Source: Promethearchaeota archaeon (GTDB lineage Archaea; Asgardarchaeota; Lokiarchaeia; Sigynarchaeales; SOKP01). From it: a DNA stretch of 17,165 bases. Under the pieces are notes generated by a model. It did not search any database, was not told the DNA's origin, and saw only the letters and a list, made by a program, of their open reading frames with translations. The translations under genes were made by a program, and so were the position numbers. The stretch is from contig JAHLWJ010000068.1 in the NCBI GenBank assembly GCA_019057975.1, forward strand, positions 1 through 17,165. The letters are read 5' to 3'. Below, piece after piece: positions 1 to 7,776 of the stretch. Positions within the stretch are counted from its first letter, which is position 1; every line of letters begins with the position of its first letter.

Positions 1-110
1 AGATAAATATTAATTAAAAAATATTAAGTAAAAATAGAATTATTAATTCTCTAAACATATCTATTAAAAACTTAGAAAATTGAGAGTAAATATAATGAAT
101 ATTATATTTA

Positions 111-1061
111 ATGCGTATTCTATTATATTATCCTAAAAGTAATGGATTAAATGATTTTGGAATGAATGACTTAGAATATACTGGACCAAATAGATGGGGA
201 TTAATTGTACCAACATTAATAGCATTAAAAAAGTTAGGCGGTTCAGGGAGAATAGATGAAATCAGAGACGCTATTATTCATGAACTTTCTTTAACAGATG
301 ATGTTGTTGATTTCTCCTATGGAGATGGTTCTCGTACAAAGATTGAATATGAATTATCATGGACAAGGACATTACTAAAATATATAACTTATGTAAGAAA
401 TACCTCAAGGGGAGTCTGGATATTATCAAAAATTGCTCAAGAATCCGAATCTGAATGGGAATTAGAAAAGATAAGAAAATTGATTAAAGATTACTGGAGA
501 GAGCGTATAGAATTAAAAGAGAAGAAAGAAAAAGAATCGCGTGAGGAGAATGAATTAGAGATTGATGAAAAAACAATTGAGGAAGAAGAAGTAGAAGCAA
601 ATTGGCGAGAAAAGTTAATGGAAATTATGACGGCTCTTAATCCTTATGGTTTTGAAAAATTAGCTCAAAGAGTATTAAGAGAATCCGGGTTCATAAATGT
701 GAAAGTCACTAAAAAAAGTCATGATGGTGGATTAGACGGTAAAGGAATTTTACGTATGAATAAATTGGTAAGTGTACCCATTATATTTGAGTGTAAAAGA
801 TATTCAAATCCAGTTGGTGTAGATAAAATAAGAAACTTTAGAGGTGCTATGGAGGGTCGTGCTGACCGAGGTTTATTTATTGCTACAAGCACATTCACAC
901 GCGAAGCAATTGAAGAATCAAAGCGAGAAGGGGCAAAATTGATTGATTTAATAGATGGGGAACAATTTATTGATCTTCTCAGGGAACTTAAACTAGGAAT
1001 CAATATCGAATTAGTTGAAAAAATAACAATTGATGAAGAATGGTTTAGTGAATTTCAATAA
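111..1061 (+). CDS. Mrr-type restriction endonuclease (Mrr_N + Mrr catalytic domain)
   Basis: This is a 316-aa protein with the two-domain layout of Mrr, a type IV-like enzyme that cuts modified DNA. Residues about 28-110 resemble the N-terminal winged-helix DNA-binding domain (Mrr_N). Residues 115-165 are a highly charged, probably helical linker. Residues about 170-295 form the Mrr_cat nuclease fold: the NPYGFE entry helix (E182), the GGLDG motif with D209, and ECKRY with E227 and K229. These together give a PD-(D/E)XK site whose usual QxK is replaced by ExK. The GLFIATSTFT strand-loop and the LIDG motif near the end are also typical of the family. Length matches bacterial Mrr at about 300 aa. 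The ATG at 111 follows an AT-rich TATA-like stretch (about 86-97) with no Shine-Dalgarno, so the transcript may be leaderless. An ATG at 94 is out of frame. No methyltransferase is adjacent, consistent with a modification-dependent enzyme; the substrate preference is inferred from the family. Confidence 0.9.
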   Translation: MRILLYYPKSNGLNDFGMNDLEYTGPNRWGLIVPTLIALKKLGGSGRIDEIRDAIIHELSLTDDVVDFSYGDGSRTKIEYELSWTRTLLKYITYVRNTSRGVWILSKIAQESESEWELEKIRKLIKDYWRERIELKEKKEKESREENELEIDEKTIEEEEVEANWREKLMEIMTALNPYGFEKLAQRVLRESGFINVKVTKKSHDGGLDGKGILRMNKLVSVPIIFECKRYSNPVGVDKIRNFRGAMEGRADRGLFIATSTFTREAIEESKREGAKLIDLIDGEQFIDLLRELKLGINIELVEKITIDEEWFSEFQ

Positions 1062-1273
1062 TTAAGATTATTTTAATTTTCTTTTTAATCCACTCAGACA
1101 AATCCAATTTTGTGAAGTATAAGAAACACACACGCAACTTTTTTTTCGCAATTAAACGACATCTGGTTCATTTAGGGGTCTTAAGCCAAGAGAATACGCC
1201 TTTATATAAAAAAACTGAAGAATTAGATGTGGAAAATGATATTTGGATTCTGGGCAAAGATGTATTAATTTAA
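1052..1273 (+). pseudogene. Start-less reading-frame remnant, possibly a winged-helix C-terminus
   Basis: A frame on the plus strand is open from 1052 to the TAA at 1271-1273 (73 codons), overlapping the end of the Mrr gene. It has no ATG; the only plausible starts are internal, such as the GTG at 1112. The part from about 1088 reads like real protein rather than random AT-rich sequence. The stretch HLVHLGVLSQENTPLYKKTE resembles the recognition-helix and wing portion of a winged-helix domain. At this base composition, 70-odd stop-free codons are unusual by chance. I infer a decayed gene end, but the parent family is not identified. It could also be a short GTG-started gene of about 53 codons. 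Confidence 0.3.
1071..1086 (+). terminator. T-rich terminator after the Mrr gene
   Basis: Ten to twenty-five bases after the Mrr stop codon there are three consecutive T-runs (4, 4 and 5 T) broken by AA and C, without a preceding hairpin. This is the usual form of an archaeal intrinsic terminator. Confidence 0.4.
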
Positions 1274-1284
1274 GGATTAAAATT

Positions 1285-1740
1285 TTATTCATTATTATTT
1301 GTTATAGATTTGAAAATACACCCTGGAATTATCTCAAGGAGTTTTTGTCTTTCACTTTTTAGAAAACTTATAATTTCTTCCTCAATTAACTCATTTTCGC
1401 GATTATTTATGTCCAACTCGCGATTCTTAAGTATATTAATGTAGTAGTATTTCAAATCGTTATTAATTAATGGATGCTCTTTATGAGATAGACATAATTG
1501 AATGTGAGCTCTGATGTTTTCCTCTAAAAATTCAGTCCATTCAGGAATGTTATTTGATTTTGTTATATTTATTGACGGCTCGCTTGGATACAGGTTCCAA
1601 AATCGATTGATTGGATAATACGACCAAGGTAAAAGGTGATCTAGGTGGTAATCACCTTCAGAATTAAAAAATTTTCCAGAATATATACATCTTGTTGCTC
1701 CAATTTCGGTGTAAAATTCTCGATAATGAGATATTAACAA
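1285..1740 (-). CDS. HNH endonuclease, probably truncated at its N-terminus
   Basis: From a TTG at 1740 this reads 151 aa with an HNH/beta-beta-alpha nuclease core. The core comprises the CIYSGK knuckle (C18), HLDHLLPWS with the D34-H35 pair, FWNL with N49, and the PSINITKSNNIP block with N58 and K61. Proteins with the 'DH-PWS ... WNL-P ... N--KS' pattern are HNH nucleases of restriction and mobile-element type. The usual second Cys pair is absent, as in one known variant of the family. The frame stays open upstream to 1821 with protein-like sequence (LLYKLLGYIYSS) but has no ATG or GTG, and it runs into the amidohydrolase fragment. This indicates that the original 5' part was lost in a rearrangement around 1784-1821. 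The rest of the C-terminus (71-151) is charged, helical and unassigned. Translation from the TTG is possible but no ribosome site is visible, so the gene may be dead. A perfect 12-bp palindrome (GCGATATATCGC, 1749-1760) sits just upstream. Confidence 0.65.
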   Translation of the reverse strand: MLISHYREFYTEIGATRCIYSGKFFNSEGDYHLDHLLPWSYYPINRFWNLYPSEPSINITKSNNIPEWTEFLEENIRAHIQLCLSHKEHPLINNDLKYYYINILKNRELDINNRENELIEEEIISFLKSERQKLLEIIPGCIFKSITNNNE

Positions 1741-1783
1741 GGGGTCTCGCGATATATCGCTTGAATAAATATAACCTAAAAGT

Positions 1784-2099
1784 TTATAGAGTAAAATCTC
1801 GCTCGTTATCGTTAATTTCTCTTAACTTTCGCCCATTCGAGTCTTTTGTATAAATAACTCCTATGCCCTTTGCTGCCATGATCTCCTTCTTATCATCTCT
1901 AAATCTTTCTGGATCCAGAACTAATCTGCTGTAATTATACGCTACTGAAATTCCTCCTAATTCAGCCACACTTGAAAATATTTCGCCTGTATATCTGTCA
2001 GCCATTCTCATTAAATCTTCCTGAAGATCGTTATTTTTTAACAAAAAATAATGTTTTTTATTTCTGGGGGAATGTAAGTAGAACTATGGGGGATATGTA
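1784..2099 (-). pseudogene. N-formylglutamate amidohydrolase fragment, frameshifted
   Basis: The open part (1784-2044) translates to about 86 codons with the hallmark middle of the N-formylglutamate amidohydrolase (FGase/HutG-like) family: LMRMADRYTGEIF, then YNYSRLVLDPERFRDD, then GVIYTKDSNGRKLRE. The family makes glutamate from formylglutamate, and homologues also act on other acyl-amino acids or peptides. Upstream in the same frame (2045-2083) the codons continue as HSPRNKKHYF, matching the conserved HS(S/G)R metal-site loop, but there is a stop at 2084-2086. In the neighbouring frame just before it one reads SPIVLL, the strand that normally precedes that loop. A frameshift near 2075 therefore broke the 5' end. 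The 3' half, with the remaining metal ligands, is missing: the frame ends at 1784, where HNH sequence begins. I judge this a dead fragment. Confidence 0.7.
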
Positions 2100-2303
2100 C
2101 TAAAAGTGGGACAATAACCTTACTTTTCTTAATTTCATACAGTCTAAACATTGTTTTTCAATTATTTAAAGATATTTAGAATTATTATAAAGGTAGAACC
2201 AAGAGAAAAAGTTTGGGCATTAAATTGGTTCTTCAGTTATCCCCCTATGGGCTTATATTAAATTAATACTTAAGTTTATTTTTATTTGATTCTAATAAAA
2301 TAA
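2100..2303. other. Intergenic, decayed sequence
   Basis: No convincing gene is present. A short plus-strand frame ending at about 2260 (TTG start near 2151, about 35 codons, containing VEPREKVWALNWFF) has a protein-like tail. It has no family match I recognise and no ribosome site, and could be another gene scrap. Confidence 0.3.
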
Positions 2304-2528
2304 GAAAAATTCAGTAATTTAACATTTCTTGAAAATTATTACCTAATAATAAGTTGGTTTGGTGATTTTCAGCTTGAAAGCTTAAAAGAGTCAATTAGAA
2401 AAGTACTTTTACCTATTTTAGGTTTATTGAATTTAGGCGTGAAGAATTATCAAAAATCAGAGTTTTATTTTTTTTCATTTCCTCTATCTGTTGAAAATAT
2501 AATCATTAATTTAAAAAGAATAACATAA
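2304..2528 (+). pseudogene. Start-less open frame, unidentified remnant
   Basis: The plus strand is open for 74 codons between the TAA at 2301 and the TAA at 2526, with no ATG, GTG or TTG near its beginning. The translation is protein-like, including LESLKESIRKVLLPILGLL followed by a Phe-rich strand-like stretch and SVENIIINLKRIT at the end. Stop-free runs of this length are rare at this AT content. I do not recognise the family; it is probably the 3' end of a deleted gene. Confidence 0.3.
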
Positions 2529-2620
2529 AAACATCAAATCATCAACAACTAAATGGCAGTGTTAATCTTTATTAATTTTCATACAGTACAAGAAATTCGA
2601 ATAACCTAACAGATATCTTT

Positions 2621-2779
2621 TTAGTCTTCTTTTTCATGATTCGTGAGAAATTCATCAATAGCTCTTTTAGTTAACTCAGTACGATTTTCTAATCCCATTG
2701 ATCTTCCTTTTCCTCTAATAAAATCATCAATTCTATTTGATAATTCTTCAGGAATTTTAATTATTTTCTTATTAGTCAT
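2621..2779 (-). CDS. Ribbon-helix-helix (CopG/Arc-type) DNA-binding protein
   Basis: A 52-aa protein starting at the ATG at 2777-2779 and ending with the TAA at 2621-2623. The N-terminal KKIIKIPEELSNRIDDFI gives the beta-strand and first helix of a ribbon-helix-helix monomer. After a short loop, ENRTELTKRAIDEFL gives the second helix, with the polar N(R/K)(T/S)E cap typical of the fold. Such proteins dimerise, insert a two-stranded ribbon in the major groove and bind tandem operator sites cooperatively. It is divergent from the adenine methyltransferase at 2987. Three direct repeats lie 64 bp and more upstream of its start, so I infer that it controls the methyltransferase and itself. A TATA-like box about 24 bp before the ATG suggests a leaderless transcript. 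It could instead be the antitoxin of a lost toxin-antitoxin pair, but no toxin gene is next to it. Confidence 0.75.
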   Translation of the reverse strand: MTNKKIIKIPEELSNRIDDFIRGKGRSMGLENRTELTKRAIDEFLTNHEKED

Positions 2780-2797
2780 ATCTCTTATATATCTTCA

Positions 2798-2807
2798 ATT
2801 ATAAAAC
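2798..2807 (-). promoter_or_regulatory. TATA-like box of the ribbon-helix-helix gene
   Basis: On the minus strand GTTTTATAAT is centred about 24 bp before the ATG at 2779, the archaeal TATA position for a leaderless transcript. A second AT-rich candidate (about 2808-2818) is slightly too far away. Confidence 0.4.
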
Positions 2808-2842
2808 TAATATATTTTATGGTATCTAGTAGTTATACTTAA

Positions 2843-2896
2843 ATATACCCTTTGATATATACTCTATATACCCTTTGATATATATTTTATATACCC
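2843..2896. repeat. Three direct repeats, 23-bp period; probable operator
   Basis: ATATACCCTTTGATATATA occurs exactly at 2843-2861 and again at 2866-2884. A third, partial copy (ATATACCC, then diverged) starts at 2889. All three start points are 23 bp apart, about two helical turns, so bound proteins would sit on roughly one face of the DNA. The array lies in the 207-bp divergent region between the ribbon-helix-helix gene and the methyltransferase gene. This is the arrangement expected for cooperative binding by a small dimeric repressor. The sequence is seen directly; the regulator assignment is inferred from position. Confidence 0.6.
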
Positions 2897-2986
2897 CTAT
2901 TAATTCACATCTAAATGAAAATAAAGGAGTTTAATTAATAAAATGGAAATTGAATATTAAAAAAAGTAAAAAAAAGTGTATTAAAT

Positions 2987-4474
2987 ATGGATAAGATTAA
3001 CTACAAATCCAAAAATGAACAAAAAAAATTAGATGATTATTGGAATGTAGAAAAGAATGAGGATATAGTGATTCCAATTGAATTACGAAGAAAAAAAGGT
3101 AAATTTTTTACTAAAAAAACTATAAGTGAATATACCGCGAACATAATATGGAATATTATCAAACCAAACATTATTTTTGAACCATTTGTTGGAGAAGGCT
3201 CATTAATCACGCCGTTATTAAAAAAAGGTATAGAATCTATAGTAAATGATATTGATAAAATGCATATAGATTTACTAAAAATAAAATATAAGGGTTTGCC
3301 TTGTAGCTTTAAATCTCAAGATTTTATCACCACACCTATGAAAGAATTATTTGAAGATTGGCATCTTCCTATAGAGGAAGAAAACAATTTTTTAATATAT
3401 TCAAATCCACCTTACGGAACATCATCTACAAATAGATTAATTATGAAAGATATAGAAAAAAAAGAATCTCTAGCTCGGAAAATTGAAATTAATTATTATG
3501 ATTTAAGTGATAAATATGGTCGTGGTGACTTAGTGCTTCCTTCGATTGGAAAAATGATTGAAGTTATTAAAAAACTTGGTAAAGGAAATTTAGCTTTTTT
3601 TTGTCCTTTTGGTATTTTCTGTGAAAGATATAGATATAAAAAATTGCTCATGCAACTTTTAAAAAATTTTAAATTTTGTTATGGTGAACTATTTAGTGGT
3701 GAAAATTTCGATGATGTAAGTAAAGATAAACCAATTGCGTTTTCTATATGGCAGTACCATCCGAATATTAACTCAAATCATGAAAACATTAAATTTATCT
3801 GGAATAAGAAGGAATTAGAATTTAAAAGAATGATCCTTTTAAAAGATGGATGGAGATATGATACGCGTAAACCCATAAGAGGGGAAATAGGAGTACAAGG
3901 GAATGACAGGTTTAATTCCCCCGTTCCTAAAATTTTTCATTTATTAATAGAAAAAGGAGGGTCAGAATTAATTCCTGAAAATGTTAAAATTCCATTAAAT
4001 ATTGAGAATATACCGGATGAATTATTCTATGGTCTATGGTCAATAACTATTGGCAATAGAGCTATAATAAAACATCCATTATTTATTGATAATGCATATA
4101 CTCATTTGCCTAATTTAAAAAAACATGAAACCTACGAAATATTAGCGTATGCTTTGATATATGCTATTATTATTGAATTAAAACATAACTATACTGGAGG
4201 AAGGATTGGATTTATAGGAATAAATAGAAGATTTAAGTTCGGAGGGGATAGATTAACTATGGGAGCAAAAAATCTTATAGAAAATTATGGAAAATGTCCT
4301 GTTGGAAATTCAAATATAAAAAAAGTATATGAGACTCTAAAAAAAACAGATAGAATTAATCATTTGTCTAATTTTTTCCGTTCAAATATTATTAATGAAA
4401 TCAAAATACGCTTGAAAAACATTGGGTATTGGGATTATATTCCATTACCTAAAAAACAATTTTTTGAGGTTTAG
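2987..4474 (+). CDS. N6-adenine DNA methyltransferase (gamma class, SAM-dependent)
   Basis: A 495-aa enzyme with the motif order of N6-adenine DNA methyltransferases. Motif X is at about 36-50 (KKGKFFTKKTISEY). Motif I, for SAM binding, is IFEPFVGEGSL at 63-73. The VNDID acidic strand is at about 87-90, and the catalytic motif IV NPPY is at 140-143, followed by GTSS. The rest (about 200-495) has no clear repeat of a known target-recognition domain but is long enough to hold one. It transfers a methyl group to adenine N6 in a specific DNA site. It lies 37 bp before an 87-aa unknown gene, divergent from the ribbon-helix-helix regulator, with the operator-like repeats 90-145 bp upstream. No restriction nuclease is directly beside it, so it may be an orphan or regulatory methylase, or part of a system whose nuclease was lost. 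The ATG at 2987 has no Shine-Dalgarno; an AT-rich stretch about 30 bp upstream may be the TATA element. Confidence 0.88.
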   Translation: MDKINYKSKNEQKKLDDYWNVEKNEDIVIPIELRRKKGKFFTKKTISEYTANIIWNIIKPNIIFEPFVGEGSLITPLLKKGIESIVNDIDKMHIDLLKIKYKGLPCSFKSQDFITTPMKELFEDWHLPIEEENNFLIYSNPPYGTSSTNRLIMKDIEKKESLARKIEINYYDLSDKYGRGDLVLPSIGKMIEVIKKLGKGNLAFFCPFGIFCERYRYKKLLMQLLKNFKFCYGELFSGENFDDVSKDKPIAFSIWQYHPNINSNHENIKFIWNKKELEFKRMILLKDGWRYDTRKPIRGEIGVQGNDRFNSPVPKIFHLLIEKGGSELIPENVKIPLNIENIPDELFYGLWSITIGNRAIIKHPLFIDNAYTHLPNLKKHETYEILAYALIYAIIIELKHNYTGGRIGFIGINRRFKFGGDRLTMGAKNLIENYGKCPVGNSNIKKVYETLKKTDRINHLSNFFRSNIINEIKIRLKNIGYWDYIPLPKKQFFEV

Positions 4475-4511
4475 AATAAGGTGTTATCATTTTTTGCGTT
4501 GAATTTAAATA

Positions 4512-4775
4512 ATGAATTATATATATAGGATAAGAATTAATAAAAAACTAATTTCAATTATGAGACATAATCAAAAATATGAAATCTATGAATGTTCTGA
4601 CATACTTGAGCAAAGGCAATACTACGGTTATGAAAAAAAATTAGAAAATGCTGAAATTTATGTTGAAAAAATAATGATTCATTGGGAAAAACAAAAATAT
4701 AGATCAAATTTAGTTATTATCAAGGGTGATTTTCGTCCCTCTAATGTTATAAAGGATTATTCAAATAAGCAGTAA
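4512..4775 (+). CDS. Hypothetical protein, 87 aa
   Basis: I do not recognise a family. The protein is basic and strongly beta-like at its start (NYIYRIRINKKLISIMRH), followed by a polar helix around ENAEIYVEKIMIHWEKQKYR and a strand LVIIKGDF. There are no cysteines in zinc-binding pairs, no membrane segment and no signal peptide. It begins 37 bp after the methyltransferase stop and shares its strand, so the two are probably cotranscribed; a small accessory role in that module is a guess. Its stop lies only 5 bp from the stop of the convergent helicase gene, so the transcripts must overlap. AATTTAAATA directly before the ATG may be an internal promoter element. Confidence 0.55.
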   Translation: MNYIYRIRINKKLISIMRHNQKYEIYECSDILEQRQYYGYEKKLENAEIYVEKIMIHWEKQKYRSNLVIIKGDFRPSNVIKDYSNKQ

Positions 4776-4780
4776 TTTTA

Positions 4781-7660
4781 TTACACATAAGGACATACTT
4801 TAAATTTATGTAATTCGCAATCCTTACATTTATTTTCATTGGGACTCGCAGTAAACACTTCATTAGTTATATTATCTATAATAACCTTAAGCTCTTTCTC
4901 AATATCATCAATCTCTTCTTGAGTAAACACAAAATCTAATTCTTTTCCGTCTTTTACTAAATAAAGAGAGGCATTCTTAACAAATGTACCATTAGCTTTA
5001 TGAAATAAATATATATAAGTTCCAAGTTGCTTTTTATATTTTTCCTTCGCTTCTTCGCTATCTCGACTTCTTTCCGCTCCAAGCTTGAAGTCTGTGATCT
5101 TTAGAGACCCATCCTCGTTTCTAATGACGAGATCGATAACGCCAGTTAAAATATTTTTATCATCGATGTTAATCCAGAGTACCTCTTCAGCGCCATAAAT
5201 CTCATGAATATTAGGTAATTCATTAACGATGTAATTCTTGATCGGCTTAATGTAATTTCTAATTAAACTCTGATTATCTTCAGAGCTTTTTTGTAGATCA
5301 ATCCAATTGTTCCCAATGATTTCTTCAATGTCATCATCTTCTTTAGATACATCTATGTTTTTCATAATTCTACGATTAATATCCTCTAAAGCTGCGTGTA
5401 TGTTAGTACCCAGAGTAAAATATTCTTCAATTGGAAACGAAAAATTAAAATTTCTTACAATCAAATATCTAAAAGGACAGGTCTTATAATAGTCAAGTCT
5501 CGAAAAACTAAAGACCTCACCCTCTTCCTTATATTCAAAATCGTGTCCTATCGGATTATATTCCTCAACTTTCTTGTAAAGTTTCTTAAAATCAGAATCT
5601 GTGGATCTTGGAATGTTTTTAATCCAATCGGTTTCGGCATTTTTTCGATTGTCTTTCACAGATATCTTTTTAGCGGTATTTATAATTAATAGATCCCGAG
5701 GTCTACTTGATGCTACATAAAATAATTTTAATTCTTCAACCCGATGATTTCTTTTGGGTATCTTGAGTTTAGCACAATCAATATTTTTATAAAACTCTGG
5801 CGCCCTCTCGCTAACTGGGAACCTTTTTTTGATAGCTTCTCCTATAATAACTATCGGAAATTCAAGACCTTTTGCTTGATGCACCGTCATTATTTTAACA
5901 GTCTTAGGATCCCGAAAATCTCCCTCAGGAAGCTCTGCGAAATCGTTATACCATAGAGTATTGATAAAATCATGGAATGCTATAAAGGAATAGGGCGTGT
6001 AAAATTCTTCAAAATCTAAAATTATGTTAGAAATTTTAGCTAACTGATTCACTTCATTATAATATTTATCTTTAATATCCCTGGAGAAGAATTTTACCAA
6101 TCTAATAAAAGAATAGAATGCTCCCAGGGTACTTAATTTTTGATTGGAGCAAGATTTATGGATATCTCTTAATTTCTTTACTAATTTTTGATCGTTTGCG
6201 AATGATGGTTCTGTTTTATTCAGAAATTCATCTATAAAATTGCTCCTATTCCCGTTTAATTTAATTTTAGATACAAATTCATCAGAAAATGACAAGTATG
6301 TACTCTTTTCGACAAAGTCAGTTGTTAGTCTAAAAGTCCTATTTTTTATAATTCCAAAATATAGTAAAAGTTGATTTCCTATATTTGTAGAAAAAAGTCC
6401 TGATTTTCCTACAATAGTGAACGGAATCCCTTTTGCACCTAAGTAAAATTCAAAATCTTCAAGATGATTTCTCTTAATTGATCTTAATAGAATTGCTACA
6501 TCTCCATACTTGTTAATCTGGTTATCGACTTTTAGTTTTTTTATGAAAACTGCTAGATCTTCTATAGATTCATATAATACATTAGAGCTAAACTTAATTA
6601 TTCCATAATCTGGCTTCTTACGTTTATTGTTCGGTTTAATGTCTTTTAGAAATCTGTCGAGAGTTATAGTCGGATCTAATATCAAGCTATTATAACGATT
6701 GATAATAGAAGGCGGAGAACGATAATTTGTTTTCAATTTAAAGATCCTATCGTCTCCAATACCAAATTTCTTCTGAAATTCCTTTAGATTCTCGGTACCT
6801 GCTCCTCGAAATTGATAAATTGTCTGATCATCATCTCCAACAATGTTAATGTTCTTTTCTTCCATCTCGTCGATAATAAAGAAGAAAATTTCTTGTTGGA
6901 TGGGGTTTATATCCTGATACTCGTCGATTAAAATAAAATCAAATCTATCAGCTAAATATTTTCTGAACTCTTCGTTATCTAGTAATTTTCGAAAAAATGC
7001 GCTGAGAATGGTTGGAAAATCAATAAAAATTTCTTTTCCTAAAATCTCTTGATATTTCTCATAGGTCTCAGCTATATGAAAATCCTTATTAGAGACTCCA
7101 ACTACTTTTTGATTTAACTTTTTTGAAATCTCTTTTTTATAATCTTCCGGATCTACTTGGAATAATTGAAGCCAATTTATATGTTGCATTATATTAATTA
7201 TATCTTCTAAGGGGGGTCTTTGATTACGAATGCTATATACATCAGGCACACCCAATTCTTTATAATGCTTGTAAAAGAAGAGCAATTGTCTATATTCGTC
7301 TAGTATAGTTATCGGTTTTTTAAAATCATAAAAAACTTCTGGATTTTCCTCAATCAGCTGTAAACAAGTCGAATGGATGGTCCCAATCAACATATTTGAT
7401 ATCGTAATTTCTGAATCGAGATCTTTTAATGCTGAAGAAATCTTTATTTTGAGCTCAGTTGCCGCTTTATTCGTAAAAGTCGTAACCCAAATCCTCTCAG
7501 GATTAATATTATCTTCAAGGATTAATTTTAATACTCTCCAGACGATCATCATCGTTTTTCCAGTACCCGGACCTGCGATAACCATTAAGGGGCCACTTCC
7601 ATGGTTAATTGCGGGTCTTTTATCATTCGATATTGATTCTGGTATCGTAAATCCACACAT
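4781..7660 (-). CDS. UvrD/Rep-family helicase fused to a C-terminal Fe-S RecB/AddB-like nuclease
   Basis: From the ATG at 7660 this is 959 aa; a TTG at 7678 would add six residues. Superfamily 1A helicase motifs appear in order: Walker A AGPGTGKT (29-36), motif Ia TTFTNKAA, motif II DEYQD (247-251), motif III GDDDQTIYQFRGA (276-288), motif IV NYRSPPSI (313-320), motif V VHQAKGLEFP and motif VI FYVASSRPRDLL. The last 240 residues are a PD-(D/E)XK nuclease of the RecB/AddB/Cas4 group: FSFSRLDYYKTCPFRY (C728), the GTNIHAALE motif, GVIDLVIR and TDFKLG (D857, K859). The tail CKDCELHKFKVC (C945, C948, C956) completes four cysteines for a 4Fe-4S cluster with C728. It should unwind and degrade DNA ends. 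It is much larger than GajB of Gabija. It is divergent from the 467-aa unknown gene (116 bp apart) and convergent with the 87-aa gene. No strong Shine-Dalgarno is visible. Confidence 0.92.
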   Translation of the reverse strand: MCGFTIPESISNDKRPAINHGSGPLMVIAGPGTGKTMMIVWRVLKLILEDNINPERIWVTTFTNKAATELKIKISSALKDLDSEITISNMLIGTIHSTCLQLIEENPEVFYDFKKPITILDEYRQLLFFYKHYKELGVPDVYSIRNQRPPLEDIINIMQHINWLQLFQVDPEDYKKEISKKLNQKVVGVSNKDFHIAETYEKYQEILGKEIFIDFPTILSAFFRKLLDNEEFRKYLADRFDFILIDEYQDINPIQQEIFFFIIDEMEEKNINIVGDDDQTIYQFRGAGTENLKEFQKKFGIGDDRIFKLKTNYRSPPSIINRYNSLILDPTITLDRFLKDIKPNNKRKKPDYGIIKFSSNVLYESIEDLAVFIKKLKVDNQINKYGDVAILLRSIKRNHLEDFEFYLGAKGIPFTIVGKSGLFSTNIGNQLLLYFGIIKNRTFRLTTDFVEKSTYLSFSDEFVSKIKLNGNRSNFIDEFLNKTEPSFANDQKLVKKLRDIHKSCSNQKLSTLGAFYSFIRLVKFFSRDIKDKYYNEVNQLAKISNIILDFEEFYTPYSFIAFHDFINTLWYNDFAELPEGDFRDPKTVKIMTVHQAKGLEFPIVIIGEAIKKRFPVSERAPEFYKNIDCAKLKIPKRNHRVEELKLFYVASSRPRDLLIINTAKKISVKDNRKNAETDWIKNIPRSTDSDFKKLYKKVEEYNPIGHDFEYKEEGEVFSFSRLDYYKTCPFRYLIVRNFNFSFPIEEYFTLGTNIHAALEDINRRIMKNIDVSKEDDDIEEIIGNNWIDLQKSSEDNQSLIRNYIKPIKNYIVNELPNIHEIYGAEEVLWINIDDKNILTGVIDLVIRNEDGSLKITDFKLGAERSRDSEEAKEKYKKQLGTYIYLFHKANGTFVKNASLYLVKDGKELDFVFTQEEIDDIEKELKVIIDNITNEVFTASPNENKCKDCELHKFKVCPYV

Positions 7661-7745
7661 AAATAAATAGTTATCCAACTAAGCTAAAAAATGTTTTGGA
7701 TAATTTAGAATAAACATGAAATTGAATACTTCAGCAATGGTAAAA

Positions 7746-7755
7746 TTTTTATAAG
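7746..7755 (+). promoter_or_regulatory. TATA box for the 467-aa gene; leaderless start
   Basis: TTTTTATAAG is centred about 26 bp before the ATG at 7777, exactly where a TATA box should lie if transcription begins at the start codon. There is no Shine-Dalgarno. A nearer ATG at 7773 is out of frame and closes after five codons. Confidence 0.6.
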
Positions 7756-7776
7756 TAAATTTTTTACTAAATATGT

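Noticed and set aside
719..1003. Minus-strand frame inside the Mrr gene
   Set aside because: Shadow of the nuclease coding sequence; the plus-strand protein has clear catalytic motifs.
2843..2896. CRISPR-like array
   Set aside because: Only three short repeats with 4-bp gaps; no unique spacers of about 30 bp and no cas genes. An operator fits better.
2943..2960. Leader peptide MEIEY preceded by GGAG, upstream of the methylase
   Set aside because: Spacing from GGAG to the ATG is 13 nt, the peptide is five codons, and nothing suggests attenuation; chance is likely.
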